A stretch of DNA of 64,000 nt from Hufsiella ginkgonis (GTDB lineage Bacteria; Bacteroidota; Bacteroidia; Sphingobacteriales; Sphingobacteriaceae), in contig NZ_WVHS01000001.1 of the NCBI RefSeq assembly GCF_009834915.1, forward strand, positions 682,001 to 746,000, in the 5' to 3' direction. Positions within the stretch are counted from its first letter, which is position 1, and the number at the start of each line of letters is the position of its first letter. The notes under the pieces were generated by a model. The model was not told where the DNA came from. It saw nothing but the letters and a program-made list of their open reading frames with translations, and ran no database searches. Positions 36,090 to 44,645 of this stretch are shown here, piece by piece. The position numbers and the translations under genes are program-made.

Positions 36090-37283
36090 CTATTGACGCA
36101 TCACCTGGTCTAAATATTTATAACCCGACCCGGTGTTTATCAGCAGGACCTTTTCAGCTCCCTGCAGGATTCCGCTCCCTTTTAATTTGATCATCGCTTT
36201 CCAGACTGCCGCGCCTTCGGGACAAAGTAACAGGCCTTCGCGGATGGCCATCTCGCGCACACCCGCTACGATCTCCTCTTCGGTAACCGACAGGGCCATC
36301 CCGCCTGACTCTTCCAGCACTTTCAGCATCAGGTCGAGACCGAAAGGATAAGGTACCGCCAGCCCGTTTGCCACGGACGCCGCCGGCCCGGAATAACTGT
36401 TTGACACTCCCCGCTTGTCATCAAAAGCCTTCACCACCGGCTGGCAGTTTCCTGACTGCACCGCGATCATCCGCGGAAGCGGCCCCGTGATCCAGCCCAT
36501 CTCCTTCATCTCTATAAACGCTTTCCAGATCCCGATCAGCCCGGTGCCTCCGCCTGCAGGATAAATGATCACCTCCGGAAGCTCCCAGTTAAATTGCTCG
36601 GCAATCTCGTAGCCCATCGTCTTTTTACCTTCAATGCGATAGGGTTCTTTTAACGTCGAGATATCAAAAGCGCCCGTTTCCCTGCTGATCTCGCCGGCCT
36701 TCTTCCCGCATTCATTGATCAGTCCGTCTAATAACAGCACATCGGCCCCATGCAGCACGCACTCATCTGCAAAGATCTGCGGCGTAATGGCCGGCATGAT
36801 CACCGTTGCCTTCATGCCGGCTTTGGCGCAATAAGCGCTCAACGCACCCCCGGCATTTCCGGCCGTAGGAACAATACAGGCCACAACTCCCAGCTCCTTT
36901 GCTTTAGATATCGCCATACTCAGCCCGCGGGCCTTAAACGACCCGGTGGGATTGTATGCTTCATCCTTCAGGAAAACCTGCGTAAGGCCGTATTCCGCAG
37001 CCGCTTTTGTTACCTGCATCACCGGCGTAAACCCTTCGCCAAGCGAAACGATGTTTGCCTCGTTAATAACCGGGAGAAATTCGCGGTAACGCCACATGTT
37101 GCCGGGCCTGCCGGCAAGGATGTGCCGGCCGGGAGCGCCCCGGAGGTCATAATTTACCAGGAGAGGCTTTATGCAGCAGGTGGCAAAAGTATTCAGGTGG
37201 TGGGCATCGTACTGTTTTCCGCAGGCGGAACAGGATAGAAAAGTGAGACGGGAACCGGCTTTAGGCGAATGGTACATTTCCAA
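36090..37283 (-). CDS. thrC: Threonine synthase-like PLP enzyme
   Basis: This 397-residue protein has an N-terminal zinc-ribbon-like pattern (FLSCSACGKQYDAHH, with CC at 36-37). The fold-type II PLP site follows, with Lys117 in YNPTGSFKARGLSMA. The phosphate-binding loop appears as PTAGNAGGALSAYCA and another glycine-rich stretch as YPAGGGTGLIGIWKAF. Threonine synthase converts O-phosphohomoserine to threonine. Close relatives act on other substrates, so the exact reaction is not certain, particularly since no hom or thrB gene is adjacent. A LysR gene lies 52 bases upstream, and a palindrome between them may be its binding site. Confidence 0.75.
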   Translation of the reverse strand: MEMYHSPKAGSRLTFLSCSACGKQYDAHHLNTFATCCIKPLLVNYDLRGAPGRHILAGRPGNMWRYREFLPVINEANIVSLGEGFTPVMQVTKAAAEYGLTQVFLKDEAYNPTGSFKARGLSMAISKAKELGVVACIVPTAGNAGGALSAYCAKAGMKATVIMPAITPQIFADECVLHGADVLLLDGLINECGKKAGEISRETGAFDISTLKEPYRIEGKKTMGYEIAEQFNWELPEVIIYPAGGGTGLIGIWKAFIEMKEMGWITGPLPRMIAVQSGNCQPVVKAFDDKRGVSNSYSGPAASVANGLAVPYPFGLDLMLKVLEESGGMALSVTEEEIVAGVREMAIREGLLLCPEGAAVWKAMIKLKGSGILQGAEKVLLINTGSGYKYLDQVMRQ

Positions 37284-37330
37284 AAATACATGCGCCTGCT
37301 ATTACTCTTTTATCGAAAGTTTAAATAGCG

Positions 37331-37347
37331 TATAACTATAAGTTATA
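37331..37347. promoter_or_regulatory. LysR-type palindrome upstream of the threonine synthase-like gene
   Basis: TATAACT-ATA-AGTTATA is a perfect 17-base palindrome fitting the T-N11-A pattern of LysR-regulator sites. It overlaps the last codons of the LysR gene and lies 48-64 bases upstream of the next start at 37283, where an activating LysR site is often found. Confidence 0.5.
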
Positions 37348-38238
37348 TACAGCACTGCAATAGCGGATAAAGTGCTTGGTAAGCGAGAACTCTTCTGAGC
37401 CTTTTCGTTGAATAAAGAAGAAATCGCGGGTAACCTGCAGTCCTGGAATGTTCAGCTGGACCAGTTCGCCGGAGGCCAGTTCCTTAATTACCGATCGCTT
37501 TGGCAGGAAGCCGATACTGGGGTCGGCCAGCAGGAAGTTTTTCAGGGCTTCGGTTCCGCCCAGCCGCACCTTCACCTGCAGGTCGGTGATCTTTATCCCG
37601 TTTTTAAGGAGCGCCTGTCCGAGCGCCGCCAGCGTTCCGGAGCCTCTTTCGCGCAATGCGATGGGCAATGTTACGAGATCTGTAATTGTTAGCGTCTCTT
37701 TTCTCGTTACGTTACTTTGTGCGGCACATACGGCAATAATCTCATCGGTTATAAAATGCTGGTAAGTGATGGCCGTCAGCTTATTTTCCACCTCTACTAT
37801 GCCAAGATCGATCTCGTGATTTAACAGCGCGGTGGTAATATTTTCCGCATTGCGGTTCACCAGGCGGATCTCCAGCTGCGGATGCTGGCGGTGAAACCCG
37901 GAAAGCACTTTGGGAATGATGTACAACGCTACCGTAGTACTGGCGCCTACCACGAGATGGCCGGTGGCGTCAGACTGGTGCTGCAGCGTGCTCATCTCAA
38001 ATTCGAGCTGCCGTTCTATCTGCAGGGCCTGCAGCAGGTAGCTGTTAAGCACCTTACCGGTGGACGTAAGCTCGATGGTGTTCCGTTTCCGCTCAAAGAG
38101 CGAGGCTTTGTAATGCCGTTCCAGCTGCCGGATGTGTTTGCTTACGGCGGGCTGGCTGATAAACAACACCTCCGACGCTTTCGAGAAGCTTAACAACGCG
38201 GCAACTTTCAGGAAAACCTGGTGACTTTGGGATAGCAT
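37336..38238 (-). CDS. LysR family transcriptional regulator
   Basis: This 300-residue protein has an N-terminal winged helix-turn-helix (residues about 1-60: FLKVAALLSFSKASEVLFI, then SQPAVSKHIRQLERHYKASL) and a periplasmic-binding-protein-like effector domain. The effector domain contains GHLVVGASTTVALYIIPKVL and HEIDLGIVEVENK. The C-terminal half resembles the CysB/CbbR/YeiE-like members. It lies directly upstream of the threonine synthase-like gene on the same strand and is the likely regulator of that gene. It is divergent from the TPR gene at 38314, whose promoter is in the short gap. Confidence 0.9.
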   Translation of the reverse strand: MLSQSHQVFLKVAALLSFSKASEVLFISQPAVSKHIRQLERHYKASLFERKRNTIELTSTGKVLNSYLLQALQIERQLEFEMSTLQHQSDATGHLVVGASTTVALYIIPKVLSGFHRQHPQLEIRLVNRNAENITTALLNHEIDLGIVEVENKLTAITYQHFITDEIIAVCAAQSNVTRKETLTITDLVTLPIALRERGSGTLAALGQALLKNGIKITDLQVKVRLGGTEALKNFLLADPSIGFLPKRSVIKELASGELVQLNIPGLQVTRDFFFIQRKGSEEFSLTKHFIRYCSAVYNL

Positions 38239-38267
38239 GCACCTGTAAAATTAGCAATTCCAAATCC

Positions 38268-38297
38268 TTTGCAGGATACGGTAAATTTTTAAATTTG
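38268..38297 (+). promoter_or_regulatory. Bacteroidota-type promoter of the PLDc_N/TPR gene
   Basis: TTTG at 38268-38271, an 18-base spacer and TAAATTTG at 38290-38297 fit the -33/-7 consensus. Transcription would begin near 38304, only about 10 bases before the start codon at 38314, giving a very short leader. Confidence 0.6.
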
Positions 38298-38313
38298 ATT
38301 AATTAACACGACC

Positions 38314-39060
38314 ATGTCTTTCATAAATACCAATTACTATTACGTCATTGTAGGGCTGCAGGCGCTTTGCGTATTTCATTCTTTCCGCAGGGGTACGCAG
38401 GGAAGGTGGTTGTTTGTGATCGTGCTGCTGCCTGTTGTGGGCTGCCTCGCTTATATTTACTCAGAAATTCTCGCCAACCGGCGGGTAAAAACGCCCAATA
38501 TCGACCTGGCAGCCGTATTTAATCCCGGGGCCAGGATCAAAAGACTGGAAGATGCACTCCGCTTTTCAGACACTTTTAATAACAAGATCAGGCTTGCCGA
38601 TGCCTACCTGGAAGCCGGTTACAACAACAGGGCCATAGCCGTATACGAACCGGCGCTTACCGGTGCGTTTGCCGAGAATGAACACGGTCTTTCCCAACTT
38701 GTCATCGCCTATTTTAACGAGGAACGGTACGACGATGCCATCAGGGCTGCAAAAAAAGTGTACCGGGCATCTCAATTTAACCGGTCGAAAGCACATATCA
38801 TTTATGCACAGGCGCTGGAGCGTAACGGTCAGCCGGACCTGGCCGAAAAAGAATTTAAAGCCATGAAGGGGCGTTATTCATGCTTCGAACATCGTTATCA
38901 TTACGGGGAATTCCTGAAACGGGCCGGTCGCCACGGCGATGCGCAACAAGTGTTCGGCGAGATGATGGACGAGGCACCGCACCTGGGCGCGGTAGAAAAG
39001 AAAACAAGCCGCGTTTGGATCAACAAAGCGAAAGAAGAGCTGAAGAAAATGGAAGCGTGA
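38314..39060 (+). CDS. Membrane-anchored TPR protein with PLDc_N-like N-terminus
   Basis: This 248-residue protein has two hydrophobic segments at the N-terminus (TNYYYVIVGLQALCVFHSF, then WLFVIVLLPVVGCLAYIYS) joined by the short basic loop RRGTQGR. This is the pattern of the PLDc_N-type membrane anchor. The rest is soluble and built of TPR-like helices, for example LADAYLEAGYNNRAIAVYEPAL and IIYAQALERNGQPDLAEKEF. TPRs mediate protein contacts; no catalytic motif is present. It has its own promoter and lies 175 bases upstream of kaiC. That gap contains no gene and no clear terminator, so weak read-through into the kai operon cannot be excluded. Confidence 0.65.
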   Translation: MSFINTNYYYVIVGLQALCVFHSFRRGTQGRWLFVIVLLPVVGCLAYIYSEILANRRVKTPNIDLAAVFNPGARIKRLEDALRFSDTFNNKIRLADAYLEAGYNNRAIAVYEPALTGAFAENEHGLSQLVIAYFNEERYDDAIRAAKKVYRASQFNRSKAHIIYAQALERNGQPDLAEKEFKAMKGRYSCFEHRYHYGEFLKRAGRHGDAQQVFGEMMDEAPHLGAVEKKTSRVWINKAKEELKKMEA

Positions 39061-39235
39061 GGCGAGAACATCACTTCAACTACCCCTGCCTTGCGTGGTT
39101 ATAACATAAATTCCGCGTAAAACTACCTGTTTTTACAACCTGGGGAAGTATACCGCGATTTAAGAGTCGATATTTAAGCGGATTTCCGTCGTAATCGTAA
39201 CTTTCACAGATCATATCAAACAACCTCTTTATATT

Positions 39236-40975
39236 ATGGCCAAAATAAAGCCATCGTTACCCGCATCCACGCTTCGTAAAACCCCTACCGGGATCCAGGG
39301 GCTGGATGAAATTACGCTCGGGGGCCTCCCTGCCGGTCGTCCCACGCTGGTATGCGGGAGCGCGGGCTGCGGAAAGACCCTGCTTTCTATCGAGTTTATC
39401 GTACGCGGCGCCACCGAATACAACGAGCCGGGCGTGTTTGTTGCATTTGAAGAAAAAATGGACGAGCTCACGGTAAACGTGGCATCGCTGGGGTTCGACC
39501 TCATAAAGCTCCAGGAAGAAAAGAAGATCCGCCTCGACCATGTACACATCGAACGGAGCGAGATCGAAGAAACCGGTGAATATGACCTCGAGGGCCTTTT
39601 TATCCGCCTCGGTCATGCCATCGACAGCATCGGCGCCAAACGGGTCGTGCTCGACACCATCGAATCGCTTTTCTCAGGACTCAGCAACGAGGCCATCCTG
39701 AGGGCCGAGCTGCGCAGGCTTTTCCAGTGGCTGAAAGAAAAGGGCGTTACCGCCATTATTACCGGCGAACGCGGCGAGAAAACGCTCACCCGCCAGGGCC
39801 TGGAAGAGTATGTATCCGATTGCGTAATATTGCTCGACCACCGGGTGATCCACCAGATCTCCACACGTCGTATCCGGGTGGTAAAATATCGCGGCTCGGT
39901 ACATGGCACTAACGAGTACCCGTTCCTGATCGATGAGCACGGTATCTCCGTATTGCCCGTCACCTCTTTAAAGCTGCAGGGCGAAGTATCATCAGACCGG
40001 GTTTCTACCGGGTTCCACTCGCTCGACCAGATGTTTGGCGGCAAGGGTTTCTTCAAGGGCAGCAGCATCCTGGTATCGGGCACCGCGGGCACCGGGAAAA
40101 CAAGTATCGGCGCTAATTTCATCAATGCGGCATGCCTGCGCGGCGAGCAATGTATCTACTTCGCTTTCGAAGAGTCGCCGGGGCAGATCATTCGCAACAT
40201 GCGGTCGATCGGCCTTGACCTGCAGCAGCACGTAGATAACGGCCTGCTCTTGTTTCACGCCTCCAGGCCAACGTTATATGGGTTAGAAATGCACCTGGTC
40301 TCTATCTATAACATCATCAAAAGACATAAGCCCGCTACGGTAGTGGTCGACCCGATCACCAACCTTATTTCGGTGGGTTCGGTAAGCGAAGTGAAATCGA
40401 TGATGACACGCCTGCTCGATTTCCTGCAGAACGAAGGCATTACCGCTATGTTCACCGCTTTAAGCCGGATCACCAAGATCAACGAAGAAACGGATGAAGA
40501 AGTGTCCTCGCTGGTTGACGCCTGGATCACCGTAAGGGACATGGAGAACAACGGCGAACGTAACCGCGGCCTTTACGTAATGAAGTCGCGGGGAATGCGC
40601 CATTCTAACCAGGTGCGTGAGTTTATGATCACCGGCGACGGACTGAGCCTCGTGGACGTGTATATCGGTCCCGAGGGCGTGTTAACCGGATCGGCACGTG
40701 AAGCCCAGCAGCTGGAAGAACAGACCGGCCAGGTACTGCGCACACATGCCTCGAACCGCAAAGACCGCGAAATAGACCGCAAACGCATGGTGCTCGAAGC
40801 CAAGATCGCCAGCCTGCGGTCGGAATTTGAATCGGTAGAAGAAGAATTGAACAAAGTATATATCGAAGATGATCTTAAAAAAGAGATCATGCGAAAAACA
40901 AGATCAGACATGGCGCGGATACGTGGCGGCGCCAATCGGCAGGGTGATCCTGTAAAGAGAAAAGGCAAAAAATAA
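39236..40975 (+). CDS. kaiC: KaiC-like double-domain ATPase/autokinase
   Basis: This 579-residue protein has two RecA-like KaiC domains. CI has Walker A GSAGCGKT (41-48) and catalytic Glu pair E72-E73. CII has Walker A GTAGTGKT (282-289) and Glu pair E312-E313. Aligning the CII end with Synechococcus KaiC places T419, S424 and S425 at the T426/S431/T432 positions, so the phosphosites are Ser-Ser. The ending [19 protein letters not shown] is typical. A C-terminal extension of about 80 residues forms a probable coiled coil ([20 protein letters not shown]), in place of a KaiA-binding tail. KaiC hexamers hydrolyse ATP slowly and autophosphorylate. Its stop overlaps the kaiB start by one base. Confidence 0.9.
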   Translation: MAKIKPSLPASTLRKTPTGIQGLDEITLGGLPAGRPTLVCGSAGCGKTLLSIEFIVRGATEYNEPGVFVAFEEKMDELTVNVASLGFDLIKLQEEKKIRLDHVHIERSEIEETGEYDLEGLFIRLGHAIDSIGAKRVVLDTIESLFSGLSNEAILRAELRRLFQWLKEKGVTAIITGERGEKTLTRQGLEEYVSDCVILLDHRVIHQISTRRIRVVKYRGSVHGTNEYPFLIDEHGISVLPVTSLKLQGEVSSDRVSTGFHSLDQMFGGKGFFKGSSILVSGTAGTGKTSIGANFINAACLRGEQCIYFAFEESPGQIIRNMRSIGLDLQQHVDNGLLLFHASRPTLYGLEMHLVSIYNIIKRHKPATVVVDPITNLISVGSVSEVKSMMTRLLDFLQNEGITAMFTALSRITKINEETDEEVSSLVDAWITVRDMENNGERNRGLYVMKSRGMRHSNQVREFMITGDGLSLVDVYIGPEGVLTGSAREAQQLEEQTGQVLRTHASNRKDREIDRKRMVLEAKIASLRSEFESVEEELNKVYIEDDLKKEIMRKTRSDMARIRGGANRQGDPVKRKGKK

Positions 40976-41265
40976 TGGCGACAATAAGCAAACAATGGGA
41001 GCTCAGGCTGTACATCGCAGGCAAAACCCTTAAGTCGATGACGGCCCTTGCCAATCTTAAAAAATATTGCGAAGAACATTTAAAGGGCCGCTACCGGATA
41101 GAGGTGATTGACCTAATCGAACAACCGCAGCTGGCAGAAGGCGACCAGATCTTCGCCATCCCCACATTGGTGCGCAAAGTTCCGGAACCGATACGAAAAA
41201 TTATCGGCGACCTCTCTAACGAAGAAAAAGTACTGGTGGGACTAAACATCCGCCCCTTAAAATAA
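40975..41265 (+). CDS. kaiB: KaiB-like protein, first copy
   Basis: This 96-residue protein is very close in pattern to cyanobacterial Kai[41 protein letters not shown] and [19 protein letters not shown]. The prolines around the fold-switching region ([12 protein letters not shown]) are retained, as is the IIGDLS motif. KaiB changes from a tetrameric to a thioredoxin-like fold and binds the KaiC CI ring. Its start codon overlaps the kaiC stop by one base, so it is translationally coupled. Direct binding to the neighbouring KaiC is inferred. Confidence 0.9.
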   Translation: MATISKQWELRLYIAGKTLKSMTALANLKKYCEEHLKGRYRIEVIDLIEQPQLAEGDQIFAIPTLVRKVPEPIRKIIGDLSNEEKVLVGLNIRPLK

Positions 41266-41269
41266 CCCG

Positions 41270-41596
41270 ATGGGAGAAAAACTGGTTACCGGGGATGATG
41301 AATGTAAAGACGCAAACGAGCCATCCGCTTATGTGCTTCGTTTATTTATTTCAGGCGCTTCACCCAATTCTACGCGGGCGGTATACAACATCAGGCAGGT
41401 TTGTGAAAAGTATCTCCCCGGCCGCTACCAACTGGATATTATCGACGTGCACCAACAGCCGGTCCTGGCAAGGGAAGAGCAGGTGATCGCGCTTCCCTTA
41501 CTGGTGAAATTGTCACCCGAGCCCAAAAGGAGATTGATCGGCGATATGTCTAATACGGCGAAAGTGCTCTCGGGCCTTGGCATCACTATTTCATAA
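41270..41596 (+). CDS. kaiB: KaiB-like protein, second copy
   Basis: This 108-residue second KaiB has a polar N-terminal extension of about 20 residues. The fold then starts at AYVLRLFISGASPNSTRAV. The core motifs are IIDVHQQPVLAREEQVIALP and SPEPKRRLIGDMSNTAKVL. Compared with the first copy it has LPLL for IPTL and lacks one proline of the fold-switch loop, keeping PEP. It lies 4 bases after the first kaiB and 2 bases before the kinase gene. The two copies differ enough that separate roles are likely, for example one for KaiC and one for the kinase. Confidence 0.85.
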   Translation: MGEKLVTGDDECKDANEPSAYVLRLFISGASPNSTRAVYNIRQVCEKYLPGRYQLDIIDVHQQPVLAREEQVIALPLLVKLSPEPKRRLIGDMSNTAKVLSGLGITIS

Positions 41597-41598
41597 TC

Positions 41599-42837
41599 AT
41601 GAGCAATCTGGCCAAAACATACCAGGAGCTGGCAGCCGAACTGCAAGAGCTAAAGATCCAGCTGGAGGAAGCGAATGATACCATTCACGCCATCCGCACA
41701 GGCCAGGTAGACGCCTTTATCGTGCAGGGCGAGGACGGCAGCCAATTATATACTCTTAAGAGCGCCGACCATACCTACCGGATCTTTATCGAGAACATGC
41801 AGGAAGGCGCCATTACCCTTAACCGGCAGGGTTTTATCCTGTACAGCAATTCGCGTTTCGCGGAACTGCTGGGCCAGCCGCTCGAACACGTGATCGGGGT
41901 GCCATTCACAACTTTTGTTCCCAATGATCAAAGAGCCGCTATAGAAAAAGTGATCGATGGAAGCTGGACCCATAATACCCGCTTTGAACTGGCATTGCAG
42001 GGTGCACACAACGAGCTGCTGCCGTTCCAGTTATCGGCCACCGGCCTTTCACTGGACGATGGCGAGTTCCTGAATATCATTCTTACCGACCTCCGCGCCG
42101 TAAAGGAGAGCGAGCGCCTGATAAAAGCCCAGAACGAAGAGCTTGAAATTGCCCGGAAGGCCATGGACCTGAAGGATGAGTTCATCGGCATTGCCAGTCA
42201 TGAGTTAAAAACGCCGCTCACCAGCCTTAAAGGATACTTGCAGCTGATGATCTTTTACAAGAAAGAACCGGTACCTGATATCGTACGCCGGTTTATCGTG
42301 AAAGCCAACGAGTCGGGTAACAAACTGACCACACTGGTAGAAGACCTGCTCGACGTAAGCAAAATAAACGCCGGCAAGCTCGAGTTCAGGAACGAGCGGG
42401 TAGACGTAACCGACCTGGTAACCTCGGTAGCGGAAAACGCCTCGGTCATTTACCCCGATTACCGGTTTGTAAAGAAACTAACCGAAGACTGCAAAGTATC
42501 AGGCAACTTCGAGCGGTTAGAGCAGGTATTGATGAACTTTATCAACAATTCTGTCAAATACTCGCGCGAGCGGAAAGACATCATAATGAGTTCCGTAAAA
42601 GACGGCAATGAGATAGTGATCTCCGTCACCGATTTTGGGATAGGCCTCACGAGCGACCAGCAGGAGCTGATCTTCGAACGCTTTTACCGCGTACAAGACA
42701 AGAACTTCCAGGCAAGCGGCCTGGGCATAGGCCTGTATATCTGCGCCGGGATCGTTAAGGCGCACGATGGAACGATCGGTGTAGAGAGCCGGTTTGGAGA
42801 AGGCGCTACATTTTATTTCAGGGTACCCTGTTTATAA
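41599..42837 (+). CDS. PAS-domain sensor histidine kinase of the kai operon
   Basis: This 412-residue kinase is soluble, with no membrane segment. An N-terminal coiled coil (LAAELQELKIQLEEANDTI, residues 11-29) leads into the IRTGQVDAFIV segment seen in kinases of kai clusters. A PAS domain covers about residues 55-180 (IENMQEGAITLNRQGFILY). The HisKA domain has the phosphoacceptor His201 in GIASHELKTPL. HATPase_c has the N box NFINNSVKYS, G1 DFGIGL and G2 GLGIGLYICAGI. As in SasA-type output, it probably reads the KaiC/KaiB state and phosphorylates a response regulator; none is encoded next to it. It is the last gene of the operon. Confidence 0.85.
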   Translation: MSNLAKTYQELAAELQELKIQLEEANDTIHAIRTGQVDAFIVQGEDGSQLYTLKSADHTYRIFIENMQEGAITLNRQGFILYSNSRFAELLGQPLEHVIGVPFTTFVPNDQRAAIEKVIDGSWTHNTRFELALQGAHNELLPFQLSATGLSLDDGEFLNIILTDLRAVKESERLIKAQNEELEIARKAMDLKDEFIGIASHELKTPLTSLKGYLQLMIFYKKEPVPDIVRRFIVKANESGNKLTTLVEDLLDVSKINAGKLEFRNERVDVTDLVTSVAENASVIYPDYRFVKKLTEDCKVSGNFERLEQVLMNFINNSVKYSRERKDIIMSSVKDGNEIVISVTDFGIGLTSDQQELIFERFYRVQDKNFQASGLGIGLYICAGIVKAHDGTIGVESRFGEGATFYFRVPCL

Positions 42838-42916
42838 ACATGGGCATAGATCTTCGCCTTTTTAACTGGCCGGGCCCGGTAAGCACCACCTCACTGATTG
42901 AACGTTATCGCGGTGA

Positions 42917-43285
42917 TCATTTTTTCTTTGCCCCCGCTTTAGCCTGATTTTCGGCTATTCGAAACTTCACGATCTTCGCAATCAGTTGAGCCGGAACCGG
43001 CTTCGTGTACGGGAACTGTATTGCGCCCTTAGACGTAACATATCCGGCCAGCTCTTCTTCAAACTTTGTGATCGCCGCAGGCATGGGATAAAAGCCCAGG
43101 TGCTTTTTTGCTGCCGCGAAATATACCAGCATGCCATCCTGCTTAAAAGCGGGCATCCCGTAGCTGATCACTTCTTCTGCGCCGGGTGCGGCCTCTTTAA
43201 TAATGGCGCGGGCCTTGTTTAATACATCCTGGATCTCCGGGGAAAAATTTCTTTTGTAATCTTCGAAATCTGCGGGTTTAAGCAT
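42917..43285 (-). CDS. DUF1801 (YdhG-like) protein
   Basis: This 122-residue protein has the DUF1801 pattern: PEIQDVLNKARAIIKEAAPGA, EEVISYGMPAFKQDGMLVYF and KKHLGFYPMPAAITKF, then GAIQFPYTKPVPAQLIAKIV. These proteins have a frataxin-like alpha-beta fold. Some relatives are called iron chaperones, though the evidence is limited. It is monocistronic and convergent with the kai operon across a 79-base gap. The tail is Lys-rich (AGAKKK). The 248-base gap on its 5' side, before the next plus-strand gene, shows no obvious regulatory element. Confidence 0.85.
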   Translation of the reverse strand: MLKPADFEDYKRNFSPEIQDVLNKARAIIKEAAPGAEEVISYGMPAFKQDGMLVYFAAAKKHLGFYPMPAAITKFEEELAGYVTSKGAIQFPYTKPVPAQLIAKIVKFRIAENQAKAGAKKK

Positions 43286-43533
43286 GGTTACCTGGATTAA
43301 AAGTTATAAGGTTTGCGGTGTGGCCTCCGAAAGCATGTCGTCGCTCCGGCGCTTCATAGGCCGAGGCTGGCAGCCACGTCATAATCAGTCAATTAATATT
43401 TAAATTCAATGTACGATTCCCGGGGATCTTAAAAAATACCCCGGCGGTAAGAAAACATCTACGAGCTCGCGGTCACAATCATATTACTTCGTGCCCGAAA
43501 CCAACATCGCTATATTAATTCTAACTTATACCC

Positions 43534-44109
43534 ATGAAGAAGCATATCACCTTACTCGCGCTATTATTCGTTTTCGCAGCTGCGCAGGCACAAACAGCCA
43601 TCCCGGTGGATTCTTTCCTCGGCGTTAAATTCGGCGCCACAGCCGAAGAAGTGGCCAATAAGATGCGGCTTGCCGGAGCCGGAGCGGATAAAAAGAGCAG
43701 CAAAAAAGATTACCTCGTATTCGCCGGCATGCAATACGGCAAATGGAAACCGGAATATGTATATTTCAAACTCTCCAATGGCAAGGTTTTCGAAGGTGGC
43801 GCGTATTTTAAGCCTGCGCAGAACAACCTGGCCATCGCCCTGTACAATTCCATAAAACACTACATATCACTTACTTATAGCGAGGGAACGGACAAGAACC
43901 GCATCCCGGTTACTTATAACGACGGGGAAAACGAGACAGCGGCCATCGAGCTCGGCAATGCGGTATATACCTGTCATTGGGTAGAAGACGTCTCCCGGTC
44001 GAAGTTTAACACCATCGACATGGCCATTAATCCCGACTTGGTTACCCAGCTCTGGTTTACCGAAGCAAAGGAAAGCCTGAAGGGAAACAAAAACATTAAA
44101 AGCAAGTAA
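43534..44109 (+). CDS. Secreted hypothetical protein, 191 residues
   Basis: A signal peptide (MKKHITLLALLFVFAAAQAQ) is followed by PVDSFLGVKFGATAEEVANKM. The GxxFGxTxxEV-type start appears in small periplasmic proteins of unknown function. Beta-strand-like stretches follow (YVYFKLSNGKVFEGGAYFK, AIELGNAVYTCHWVEDV). It ends in a basic tail, KGNKNIKSK. The gene is complete and stands 57 bases before the 2Fe-2S subunit gene. No functional link is evident and no family is recognised with confidence. Confidence 0.6.
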   Translation: MKKHITLLALLFVFAAAQAQTAIPVDSFLGVKFGATAEEVANKMRLAGAGADKKSSKKDYLVFAGMQYGKWKPEYVYFKLSNGKVFEGGAYFKPAQNNLAIALYNSIKHYISLTYSEGTDKNRIPVTYNDGENETAAIELGNAVYTCHWVEDVSRSKFNTIDMAINPDLVTQLWFTEAKESLKGNKNIKSK

Positions 44110-44166
44110 TATCATTCAACCTGGTTTCATTTGGAGGTTTTTTCTATCTTCATGAGGAAAACGCCA

Positions 44167-44640
44167 ATGACCAAACCTGTAACCCTGAACGTTAACGGTA
44201 AAAAGCACACGCTGGAAACCGATCCCGACGCGCCCCTGTTATACGTGCTTCGTAACCAGCTGGCATTAAACGGCCCCAAATATGGCTGCGGGTTACAGCA
44301 ATGCGGCGCCTGTATGGTGCTGCTCGACGGCAAGGCCGAACCGAGCTGCATGATCCCCGTTACTGCCGTAACCAACAAACTTATCGTTACGCTCGAAGGC
44401 CTGGCAAAGGCCGACGGAACCCTGCATCCTGTACAACAGGCATTCCTGGACGAACAGGCGGCACAATGCGGCTATTGCCTTAACGGGATGGTGATCTCGG
44501 CGGTTGCCCTGTTAAAAGCTGCGCCGAATGCCGGCGAACAAACCATCCGCCAGGGCATGCAGCGCGTCCTTTGCCGCTGCGGATCGCAGGCCAGGGTGTT
44601 GCGTGCCGTAAAACGTGCCGTAAAAAACAAGCCCAGATAG
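44167..44640 (+). CDS. 2Fe-2S subunit of a periplasmic molybdo-hydroxylase (IorA type)
   Basis: This 157-residue protein carries two [2Fe-2S] clusters. The N-terminal ferredoxin-type domain has CGLQQCGACMVLLDG and a later Cys in AEPSCMIPV. The C-terminal helical domain has QCGYCLNGM and CRCGSQ. It is the electron-transfer subunit of the xanthine dehydrogenase/isoquinoline 1-oxidoreductase family. The start at 44167 (MTKPVTLNVNG) has GAGGAAAA eight bases upstream. Earlier in-frame starts would add only a short unconserved extension. It has no signal peptide and is presumably exported in complex with the Tat-dependent large subunit 5 bases downstream. Confidence 0.85.
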   Translation: MTKPVTLNVNGKKHTLETDPDAPLLYVLRNQLALNGPKYGCGLQQCGACMVLLDGKAEPSCMIPVTAVTNKLIVTLEGLAKADGTLHPVQQAFLDEQAAQCGYCLNGMVISAVALLKAAPNAGEQTIRQGMQRVLCRCGSQARVLRAVKRAVKNKPR

Positions 44641-44645
44641 TTGCT

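Noticed and set aside
44571-44645. Earlier start of the molybdopterin subunit at 44571
   Set aside because: It would overlap the 2Fe-2S gene by 70 bases and bury the twin-arginine signal peptide that begins at 44646.
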